Below are positions 23,975 to 31,581 of a DNA stretch of 33,836 nt, one piece after another. The notes beneath the pieces are model-generated. The model was not told where the DNA came from, made no database searches, and saw only the letters and a program-made list of their open reading frames with translations. Position 1 is the first letter of the stretch; each line of letters begins with the position of its first letter. A program made the translations under genes and the position numbers. The DNA comes from Oscillospiraceae bacterium. Lineage in GTDB: Bacteria > Bacillota > Clostridia > Oscillospirales > CAG-272. The stretch spans positions 1 to 33,836 of the forward strand of contig SVTI01000018.1 of assembly GCA_015063855.1 (NCBI GenBank), written 5' to 3'.

Positions 23975-24001
23975 AGGGTCATGTGTACACAGACCCTTTT
24001 T
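23973..24001 (+). terminator. Intrinsic terminator after the 107-residue protein gene
   Basis: AAAGGGTC pairs with GACCCTTT, with an inner TGTG/CACA stem, followed by Ts. It overlaps the stop codon and lies before the TTG start of the next gene. Confidence 0.85.
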
Positions 24002-24023
24002 GCTTTAAGAAAGGAAATGTATT

Positions 24024-25268
24024 TTGAATAAGCGAAACAGAATTTTAGCCGTAATACTTGCGGCATTGATGCTTATGTCGATGCCGGGCTGTAAGGATAA
24101 AAATGACGATAAGAAAAAGAAGGCTGCACAGACAGAGAACTCTCTTGAGAAACATGTGGAGACAGTAGCTGATGAGACAGAGAAAGAGATCGAGGATGTG
24201 ACCGACGAGGTGACTGAGGAGATCCCCCTGGCGGAGCCTTCAGAGGAAAAGAAGGTCCCCGTATCCGAGTCTCAGTATTATTCCTTTACGCAGAGTTCCG
24301 CTGAGGATGCCGAGCCCCTTTACAAGAATCCCTTGACGGGATTAGGAACGGCAAAGGATCTAACAAGCAAGAGACCTGCCGCCATTATGGTAAACAATAT
24401 TGCCGCCGCCATGCCTCAGGTGGGCATATCTCAGGCGGATATTGTATACGAGTGTCTTGCAGAGGGCGGTATAACCCGACTTCTTATGGTTGCCTCCGAT
24501 TATGAAAATCTCGGTAAGGTGGGTTCTGTACGAAGCTCACGCCCCTATTATCTTGACTTTGCCGCAAACCATGATGCGATATACGTTCATGCCGGCGGAA
24601 GCGATGATGCTTACGCTCAGATAAGAGGCCGCGACGTTGACAATATGGACGGTGTAAACGGTTCTTATGCGGGTACTATATTCTACCGTGATCCCGAGCG
24701 TGTTGCCACCATGGCTTACGAACATACTATGGTCACCGAAGGTGCGAGACTTAAGCAGGGCATGGAGCTTTTCGGTTACCGCGATACCGTTTCCTCTGAT
24801 TTTGTCAATCCCGTAAGTTTTCCCGTATGGGGGTATAACGTAGAGCTCTCGGGTGACAAGGCGGAATATGTCAAGATTCCTTATAATACCAAGAGCTATG
24901 ACACACAGATAGTTGAGTATGAATATGATGCGAATACAGGCAAATATTTGCGTTATCAGTTTAATCATAAGGCGCATATCGACGGTACTACAGGCGATCA
25001 GCTTGCCTTTGACAATATAATAGTTCTTAACGTTCCTCATTACGCTACCGGTGACAGCTACGGACATCGTAACGTCAATACCGTAGGCAATGGCGATGGC
25101 TATTATATCGCGGGCGGAAAGAAGATATCCATAAACTGGTCCAAGGAAAGTAAGGACGGTAATATTACCTTTACTACCGAGGATTCAAAGCCTCTTGTGA
25201 TAAACAGAGGTAAGACTGTGATCAACATAGTTGAGAACAGTACCTTCAATGCAACTGTAATCCAATAA
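24024..25268 (+). CDS. DUF3048 (YerB-like) lipoprotein
   Basis: The 414-residue lipoprotein has a signal ending in MLMSMPGC (lipobox Cys23), a long charged Glu/Lys-rich linker (24-90), and the DUF3048 domain: NPLTGLGTAKDLTSKRPAAIMVNN, then QADIVYECLAEGGITRLL and GSVRSSRPYYLDFA, ending with a second DUF3048 C-terminal part (about 300-410). YerB-like proteins are anchored outside the membrane in many Firmicutes; their biochemical role is not settled. The start is TTG, with AAAGGA before it, since the protein family begins with such a signal and no ATG is better. A terminator separates it from the preceding gene, so transcription is by read-through or by an unseen promoter. Confidence 0.9.
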   Translation: MNKRNRILAVILAALMLMSMPGCKDKNDDKKKKAAQTENSLEKHVETVADETEKEIEDVTDEVTEEIPLAEPSEEKKVPVSESQYYSFTQSSAEDAEPLYKNPLTGLGTAKDLTSKRPAAIMVNNIAAAMPQVGISQADIVYECLAEGGITRLLMVASDYENLGKVGSVRSSRPYYLDFAANHDAIYVHAGGSDDAYAQIRGRDVDNMDGVNGSYAGTIFYRDPERVATMAYEHTMVTEGARLKQGMELFGYRDTVSSDFVNPVSFPVWGYNVELSGDKAEYVKIPYNTKSYDTQIVEYEYDANTGKYLRYQFNHKAHIDGTTGDQLAFDNIIVLNVPHYATGDSYGHRNVNTVGNGDGYYIAGGKKISINWSKESKDGNITFTTEDSKPLVINRGKTVINIVENSTFNATVIQ

Positions 25269-25274
25269 TTCACC

Positions 25275-25305
25275 AAAGACCGCCCACGGCGGTCTTTCTG
25301 TTTTC
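25275..25305 (+). terminator. Intrinsic terminator after the DUF3048 gene
   Basis: AAAGACCGCC and GGCGGTCTTT form a perfect 10-bp stem with a CAC loop, followed by CTGTTTTC. Confidence 0.88.
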
Positions 25306-25335
25306 AAAAAATTAATAAATTAATTATATATTATA

Positions 25336-25364
25336 TTTACTTAATCTTGAAAGTATGATATAAT
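25336..25364 (+). promoter_or_regulatory. Promoter of the membrane-protein/beta-helix operon
   Basis: TTTACT (25336-25341) and TATAAT (25359-25364) are 17 bases apart, with TGA before the -10 making it extended. The leader to the first start codon is about 65 bases. Confidence 0.7.
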
Positions 25365-25435
25365 TATTTCTATCTGTAAACTTAAATATAATTGGCGATA
25401 TAATATACAGAATTTTTTGAACGGAGGACGAAATA

Positions 25436-26365
25436 TTGGACGAAAATATTTACGGTGATGACGGGCTTATAACCAAAGATACAAATGAGCCTGAGGTTGT
25501 CGCAGAAACTATAAAGTTCAGAAAGCCGAACCATTTCCGCCGCAAGAAGGCATTGCTTATGGTACTTCTGGTGATACTTGCCTGTGCGCTTTTGGCAGGC
25601 TTGGTGTTTGGCGCATACAAGCTCTTTTTCGGAAGGGGCAAGGAGAAAGCGTACGATTACGGCTCAGCCTTCTATTTTGCAAGTGATCTTCTGAGTGAAA
25701 AGGGCAAGGATTATTCGGTAAACGGAGTTATCAGATTTGAGATCCGTAATTATGCGGACGAGCTTCGTGTTTCGAAGGAAAAGATAGAAAATTTTGAAAT
25801 TACTCTGAAATGCGACGGTAAGGATATAACTGAAAATGCCAAGGTATCCACCGGTGAGCGCAGCATGGATTCAGGCATGAAGAGTAACTGTAAGGTGGAG
25901 ATCACGCTACCCGAGAAGTATTACGGACAGAAGGTCGAGGTATCCTGCAAGTCTAAGCCCATCGCGGTGGTTCTCAAGGGTACGTTTACCATCTCTGCCG
26001 CTTATGACTACTCGGTTGCTGAGCCTGATGATGAGGGCTACAGCGTTACCGAGAACGGCGTTTACGTAGAGATATCTCTTACCGCCGAGGAGGATACGAC
26101 CTTTAACGTAGAGATAAACACAAAGAAGCTTTACGTTCTTCCTACCGATGACGAGCAGGACTACATAGGACGTTACAAGACCGACGACGGCAAATATACC
26201 ATACCCGTTGCCGCAGGCTCAGAGACTGTTATCCACCTTCTTAAGGCGGATACCAATCAGAGCTTTGATGATTCCTCAAAGGCGATAAAGGTCACCAAGA
26301 GTGATAAATATATCAAGCCGAATGATAATCTGATAGTGAAGGAAAAGGAGGAGAAGAATGATTAA
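25436..26365 (+). CDS. Single-pass membrane protein with extracytoplasmic domain, function unknown
   Basis: I do not recognise a family. The 309-residue protein has a short acidic cytoplasmic tail (1-34), one membrane helix (about 39-60: KKALLMVLLVILACALLAGLVFG) and an outer domain (65-309) with repeated beta-strand patterns, probably two immunoglobulin-like folds (FEIRNYADELRVSKEKIENFEITLKC; YVEISLTAEEDTTFNVEI). The start is TTG with GGAGG 8 bases before it. The last 8 bases overlap the beta-helix gene, so translation is probably coupled. A role in holding or exporting the large secreted neighbour is a guess from position. Confidence 0.8.
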   Translation: MDENIYGDDGLITKDTNEPEVVAETIKFRKPNHFRRKKALLMVLLVILACALLAGLVFGAYKLFFGRGKEKAYDYGSAFYFASDLLSEKGKDYSVNGVIRFEIRNYADELRVSKEKIENFEITLKCDGKDITENAKVSTGERSMDSGMKSNCKVEITLPEKYYGQKVEVSCKSKPIAVVLKGTFTISAAYDYSVAEPDDEGYSVTENGVYVEISLTAEEDTTFNVEINTKKLYVLPTDDEQDYIGRYKTDDGKYTIPVAAGSETVIHLLKADTNQSFDDSSKAIKVTKSDKYIKPNDNLIVKEKEEKND

Positions 26366-29300
26366 AGGTTCTGTGTTCAAGAGAGCGATCTCTCTTCTTC
26401 TCACTTTTACCGTGCTTTTCGCTACTGTCTTGAGTACGGGTATATCGGTAGATGCTCAGACCGTTGTTAGCGACGGTATCAATAATTATGAAACTCTGGC
26501 TGAGGCTGTAGCCTCTGTTGCAGAGGGCTCCGAGCTTTATCTTACCTCGGATATCGTGCTTGATGATTCGCTTACTGTTTCTAAGTCTGTGGTTATTCGC
26601 TCCGATTACGGACATACCATAACCCGCTCAGAGACCTTTGATGGTTCTATGATAGAGCTTAACGGAGGTACGCTTACCGTTGCGGGTATAACCCTTGATG
26701 GTGAAGGTAAGGAGGCGTCCGCCCCTCTTGTTACCGTAAATTCCGGTACCTTCCGTATGCTTTCGGGTACCCTTACCGGTAATAATAATGTAAACGAGGG
26801 TGGCTCTGCTCTCAGACTTAACGGAGGAACCTTCGATTTCAGCGCAGGTACGATCTCCTCCAACAAATGTGCAGGTAACGGTAATGCCGTTTACGTGGCG
26901 GGAGGAAGATTTGAGCTTTCGGGCTATGCTTCCTTTGGCGCCTCCTCTGACATTTATCTTTCCGTTTCCTCGGTCATCTATATTACCGACTCTCTCGGAA
27001 GCTCTGTGGATACGGTCAACGTATCGATGAGTGACCTTTCGGTGGGCAGAACGGTAGCCGAGCTTTCTTACGGAGTAGAGCTCACAGAGGAGCAGATCTC
27101 CCGCTTTAAGATATCGGGCAGTGACGAGCATTTGGTCACATTATTTGACGGCAAGCTCGTTGTTACAAGCTCAGGGGAGCCTCAGCCCGAGATCAAGGAT
27201 GCCGTTGAGTATAACGGTAAGAAGTTTGATACTTTATCAGATGCTATGGAAGCTGTAGAAGGAAACGAGGCAGAGCTTGTTATCCTTAAGGATACTGTGA
27301 TCAATGAGACGGTTTTCATACCTGCTTCTATGAAGGTATCTGTCGTACCCAAGGACGGTGCGGTTATTTCAAGAGGCGCAGATTTCAAGGACACCCTGTT
27401 CAGCGTTTCGGGTACCCTTGTTCTTAAGGGAACTATGCAGATAAACGGTTCGGCATCTGCCGAGGCCGACGCTCCTGCCTTTAAGGTTGACGGAGCACTT
27501 GAGCTTGGCAACTCCGTGATAATCTCAAATCACAACAATACCACCTCTACCGTCAGCATCAACGGCGGTAAGGTAACGATGACCGGCGGCAGTATCAGCG
27601 GTAATATGGCATCAAACGGTGCCGTAGGTATCTTCGGCGGATCCTTCGTTATGAAGGGCGGAAGCATCTCAACTAACACTACCGTAAACGGTGGCGGTGT
27701 CTATATAGGAAAAAATTCAAGCTTTGATATGCAGGGCGGACGTATCTACGATAACTCCGCAAGTCTCGGAAGCTGTGTATACAATGCAGGCACCCTTACC
27801 CTTTCGGGAGATGCGACATTGCTCTCAAGGAATAACAGCATTGCTATGATATATCTTGATGCTTATACCCTTGTAAATGTTGCGGCAGGCTGGACTCCGT
27901 CGGTGGTAAACGGCTATGCTAATGTTATTTCCGTAGGTATGAAGACCTATAATATCAATACCGAGGTAGTAAGTTTTGCCGATGCGGCAAGAGAGGATGC
28001 TTTCATTCTTGCGGGCGCTCCCGAAAAGCTCGTGCTTAAGGTCAAGGATTCCACTAAGCTTATTATAGCAAGCGAGGACGGAGATATAGCATATTTTAAC
28101 AACAAGGGTTATCCCACCCTTGAGGAAGCCTTTGCTGCTGTTCCCGAAAACGGTGCAGGTACCGTATACCTCGTAGGCGATGCTGAGGTTGCAGCTACCA
28201 TAGTTATCAAGCAGGGACAGAATGTTGTTCTTTCGGTTACCGATGATCCCGTGGTTCAGGCGGATTATACTCAGAGAAGAGTTATCCGTAAGGGTGAATT
28301 CGCCGATGTGATATTTAACGTAGAGAAGGGTGCTACCCTTACTTTCGGTGCTCCCGCCGAGAAGAATCTCGTAATCGACGGTGAGCTTAAATCGGTAAAT
28401 AACTCAGCGGTTATCGTAAGCGGTGTATTTAATCTTGAAGCAGGTGCTTCAGTAGTAAACAATAATTTCAACAAGGTTGAGAATATAGACGGAAAGCTTA
28501 TGACTCTCGGCGGAGGTATTCGTGTGGAGAAGGGCGGAGTGTTTATGCTCTCGGGTGGTACTGTCAGCGGATGCTATGCAAGCTTTGGCGGCGGTATATA
28601 CGTCAATGACGGCACACTTAATATCTCGAACGGTAATATTACCTCCAACAGCGCCCTTATCGGCGGTGGTGTATATCTCCATACCGAGAAGACTGCGGCT
28701 CCCGTACAGGAGAACGCACCTGCCTCTGACGAGACGGTTCAGAGTTATAGAGCGTTGCTTAATATGACGGGCGGTTCTGTATCTCTTAACAAGGCAACAG
28801 AAAACAAGAAGATAACAGGTGCGGGTATTGGTGGAGGTATTTTTGTCGGCAATGGCTCGTATACTATCCTTTCGGGTGGCAAGCTCTTTAACAATACTGC
28901 ACTCAAGGGCGCAGGTGTCGGAGTAGGTTCCGCTCCCGAAAATGCCGATGATGATCCTGTACCCTCCGATTTTATCATTAATGATAAGATGTTCATAGCA
29001 GAGAAGGATTCGGTATATCTTGCTTATCCCGAGCTTTCGGTGATAACCATGACCGAAACCAAGCTCTCCGAGCAGAAGACTCCCATCCTTTTGGAGATCC
29101 CCGACTTTATGCCCCAGAATATGCCTCTTATCCACTATGTCAAGGAGCTTCCCTTAGCTTATGAGGAGGAGACCGAGTCCGGTGAGACAGAGACGAAACC
29201 CTCCGATAAGAAGGAAGAGGAGGAAGAATTGACGGCGGCGCCCCTTCTTGAAAAGGAGATTTTCAAGTTCAATGAGGAGCTTTCGAAGCTCTTTGTTCTT

Positions 29301-30770
29301 GAGCTTAGTGAAAAGGACCCCTCTTATATCGTAAATACCACCGAGGATGGCTCCTTTAACGGAATAGAAAAGGGAAGTAAGTTTAACGGTATTCAGAGAT
29401 ATGAGGAGCAGGCAGACGATAATTCCGAGACCACCGAGGAGGAAAAGACCGAGGAGACCGAGGAAAAGAAGCCTGTTCAGATCGAATATAAGCCTGTTAA
29501 GATAGCGGAGAAGGGTAAGTTCAGCGTACAGTATGAGATGAGCTACTATTACGACCTCTACGACAAGGTAGAGACCGTTATCACAGCACCCTTCGCTCCC
29601 GGAACCTATATTACTCTCGTAGATTATACTATTCCTGAGCTTCCGATCTATTATTACTATAAGGTTACGGGCGAGGAGACTGTGGTCAAGGAAAAGATCG
29701 AGTATATAACCGAGGAGGAGAGCGAGGAAATACTCTATACTCCCAATATTATCGAGATCCCACTTTCTGCTTTTGCGAAGCTCGGTTCAAAGAGTGAGTT
29801 CTATGAGCCGGTCTATGATGCCGATCTCGATACGGTTACAGAAAGAATGCTCTTTGTCGTAGACTTTACCTATACAGAGCTTCCCGAGGGCGTTGTTCCC
29901 TACGGAGAGTTCACCATGGAGTGGAATCACTATATTTCCACAGGTACAGAGGGAGTACGCTATGATATGTCCTCCCATATAGGATATGTAAGCTACAGCG
30001 TAGCCGAGGCAGGAGAGACTGAGGTGTTCATTGAGGCAGAGGGTGACAAAGTGACCGTTTCATACTCTCTCGGAACCAACAGCTCTGCCGTTCTCAGCAA
30101 CAGCGGTGTTATAGTGCTTCGTATAGGAAGCCGTTTCCCTGCGGGAACCTATTTTACCGATTCTGACGGCAACGTATATCTTGCGGCGACCCGTTCTGCT
30201 ACTGCGGTAATCCCCATGCCTCTTGATTCAAAAGGTAACGTTGTCAAGAGTACCTCTGTTGAGCTTACCTGCCGTAATTACTACGGAAGTACAGTTTCCG
30301 AGGATATATTTGCCATAGTATGTGCAAGTAACGACGGTGCTCACTATAATTCTCTGCTTAGCGGTGATGCTAAAAGCTCACTTGCTGCTCTTGACCTTTC
30401 CTCAAAGGACAGATATGCCATTCTTGTAACCGATGACAAGGGTGAAAAGCCCTATTATGACGGTATTACACAGCTTAGTGACAGCGCATTCCTTGAAATG
30501 AACGTAAAGGCTATCAAAAACAAAAAGGATGCCAAGACCTTTACGATATTCCTTCAGAAAAAGACGGATAAGGGTTATGAGGAATGTGCACTTTCCGAGC
30601 TCTTCCAAATCAAGGACAAGAAGGCTGAGAAGGTCGTTCTCGACACGGGCAAGGTAAGTCTTGAGCTGGTTGCAAACCTTGAGGCTCTTCTCGGAGACGA
30701 GTTCAGAGTAGGCTTTAGCGTAGGAGATATGACCGAATACGTCAAGGTTGATATTTCTGACGACAGATAA
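26358..30770 (+). CDS. Very large secreted parallel beta-helix protein
   Basis: The 1470-residue protein has a signal peptide (about 1-32, AAG-type cleavage region near VDAQT). It contains three long blocks (about 35-270, 280-560, 575-930) that repeat the same plan: a strand FxTLxEAxAxV, then short beta-helix rungs with SGG-type turns (TLTGNNN, GGTFDFSAGTISSN, GGKVTMTGGSISGN, GGTVSGC), as in pectate-lyase-like and Pmp-like adhesins. A Glu/Thr-rich low-complexity linker follows (about 935-970 and 1015-1040), then a beta-rich C-terminal part with no catalytic motif. No LPxTG, SLH or transmembrane anchor is seen, so attachment is unknown. It is the second gene of a two-gene operon, coupled by 8 overlapping bases, with AAGGAGG before the ATG. 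Confidence 0.88.
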   Translation: MIKGSVFKRAISLLLTFTVLFATVLSTGISVDAQTVVSDGINNYETLAEAVASVAEGSELYLTSDIVLDDSLTVSKSVVIRSDYGHTITRSETFDGSMIELNGGTLTVAGITLDGEGKEASAPLVTVNSGTFRMLSGTLTGNNNVNEGGSALRLNGGTFDFSAGTISSNKCAGNGNAVYVAGGRFELSGYASFGASSDIYLSVSSVIYITDSLGSSVDTVNVSMSDLSVGRTVAELSYGVELTEEQISRFKISGSDEHLVTLFDGKLVVTSSGEPQPEIKDAVEYNGKKFDTLSDAMEAVEGNEAELVILKDTVINETVFIPASMKVSVVPKDGAVISRGADFKDTLFSVSGTLVLKGTMQINGSASAEADAPAFKVDGALELGNSVIISNHNNTTSTVSINGGKVTMTGGSISGNMASNGAVGIFGGSFVMKGGSISTNTTVNGGGVYIGKNSSFDMQGGRIYDNSASLGSCVYNAGTLTLSGDATLLSRNNSIAMIYLDAYTLVNVAAGWTPSVVNGYANVISVGMKTYNINTEVVSFADAAREDAFILAGAPEKLVLKVKDSTKLIIASEDGDIAYFNNKGYPTLEEAFAAVPENGAGTVYLVGDAEVAATIVIKQGQNVVLSVTDDPVVQADYTQRRVIRKGEFADVIFNVEKGATLTFGAPAEKNLVIDGELKSVNNSAVIVSGVFNLEAGASVVNNNFNKVENIDGKLMTLGGGIRVEKGGVFMLSGGTVSGCYASFGGGIYVNDGTLNISNGNITSNSALIGGGVYLHTEKTAAPVQENAPASDETVQSYRALLNMTGGSVSLNKATENKKITGAGIGGGIFVGNGSYTILSGGKLFNNTALKGAGVGVGSAPENADDDPVPSDFIINDKMFIAEKDSVYLAYPELSVITMTETKLSEQKTPILLEIPDFMPQNMPLIHYVKELPLAYEEETESGETETKPSDKKEEEEELTAAPLLEKEIFKFNEELSKLFVLELSEKDPSYIVNTTEDGSFNGIEKGSKFNGIQRYEEQADDNSETTEEEKTEETEEKKPVQIEYKPVKIAEKGKFSVQYEMSYYYDLYDKVETVITAPFAPGTYITLVDYTIPELPIYYYYKVTGEETVVKEKIEYITEEESEEILYTPNIIEIPLSAFAKLGSKSEFYEPVYDADLDTVTERMLFVVDFTYTELPEGVVPYGEFTMEWNHYISTGTEGVRYDMSSHIGYVSYSVAEAGETEVFIEAEGDKVTVSYSLGTNSSAVLSNSGVIVLRIGSRFPAGTYFTDSDGNVYLAATRSATAVIPMPLDSKGNVVKSTSVELTCRNYYGSTVSEDIFAIVCASNDGAHYNSLLSGDAKSSLAALDLSSKDRYAILVTDDKGEKPYYDGITQLSDSAFLEMNVKAIKNKKDAKTFTIFLQKKTDKGYEECALSELFQIKDKKAEKVVLDTGKVSLELVANLEALLGDEFRVGFSVGDMTEYVKVDISDDR

Positions 30771-30780
30771 TCATATAAAA

Positions 30781-30815
30781 ATCAAAAAATCCGCTTAAAA
30801 CAGCGGATTTTTTTG
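30781..30815. terminator. Terminator after the beta-helix gene
   Basis: ATCAAAAAATCCGCT and AGCGGATTTTTTTGAT pair almost perfectly around a six-base loop and carry A/T runs on both sides. It ends the beta-helix operon. Confidence 0.9.
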
Positions 30816-30926
30816 ATTTTTAGTTGAAAAAATTATTGATTTTTTGTTCATATTATGGTAAAGTATAAATAGAGATAAAATAGGCTTTACCTTAAAGCAC
30901 AAGAGTTAGTAAAGGGGGTTCAGATA

Positions 30927-31526
30927 ATGAACAAAATAATTACCATTAGCCGTCAGTACGGTAGCGGCGGCAGAGAAATAGGAGCAAAGCTTGCGGAAAA
31001 ATTCGGTATCCCCTTTTATGATAATGCTCTTATCGAGATGGCGGCGAAGGAGAGCGGATTTTCTGAAAAGTATTTCGAGGATCCGGAGAAGAATGCAAGC
31101 AACAGTTTCCTGTATTCTATAGTAAGAGGTATGCAGTACCAGTACCGTAATGCTACACCTTGGAGTTTGGAGGAGACAGTTTATACCACACAGTCCGATA
31201 TTATCCGTAAGAAGGCGGATGAGGGACCCTGTGTTATAATCGGACGCTGTGCAGATCATATTCTTTCAGACTATGAGAATGTCATCAAAATATTCGTTCA
31301 CGCGGATCTTTCCTTCAGGATGGACAGAGCTGTAAAGATCGATGGTATCGATCCCAAGGATGTTAAGGATCATGTTGCCAAGAAGGATAAGCGCCGCATG
31401 AACTATTACAACTACCACTCCGATACAAAGTGGGGCGATGCTCTCAGCTATGATCTCTGTATCGATTCAAGTATTTGCGGTATAGATAAGGCAGTTGCTA
31501 TCATTGCCGATTTTATCGGTGAGTAA
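30927..31526 (+). CDS. Cytidylate kinase-like protein
   Basis: The 199-residue cytoplasmic protein starts NKIITISRQYGSGGREIGAKLAEKFGIPFYDN, the variant P-loop (SRQYGSGGREIG, about 8-19) typical of the cytidylate-kinase-like family (PF13189). Later blocks are PCVIIGRCADHIL and VKIFVHADLSFRMDRA, with a lid-like KKDKRRMNYYNYHSDTKWGD and a C-terminal DLCIDSS. The true substrate of this family is not fixed; members differ from CMP kinase Cmk. GGGGG lies before the ATG at the expected distance. A terminator separates it from the downstream phosphorylase gene. Confidence 0.9.
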   Translation: MNKIITISRQYGSGGREIGAKLAEKFGIPFYDNALIEMAAKESGFSEKYFEDPEKNASNSFLYSIVRGMQYQYRNATPWSLEETVYTTQSDIIRKKADEGPCVIIGRCADHILSDYENVIKIFVHADLSFRMDRAVKIDGIDPKDVKDHVAKKDKRRMNYYNYHSDTKWGDALSYDLCIDSSICGIDKAVAIIADFIGE

Positions 31527-31538
31527 ATCAGACTAATC

Positions 31539-31566
31539 AAGGAGCTGCGATGCGGCTCCTTTTTAT
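31539..31566 (+). terminator. Intrinsic terminator after the kinase-like gene
   Basis: AAGGAGC and GCTCCTT pair with a nine-base interior that can extend through TGC/GCG, followed by TTTTATT. It lies only about 15 bases before the next start codon, so read-through or a separate promoter must feed the downstream gene. Confidence 0.75.
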
Positions 31567-31581
31567 TAATAGGAGAAATAT

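Noticed and set aside
28449-29135. A 228-codon open frame on the minus strand
   Set aside because: It is opposite the beta-helix gene, whose repeats and codon use are coherent throughout; the antisense frame shows no domain.
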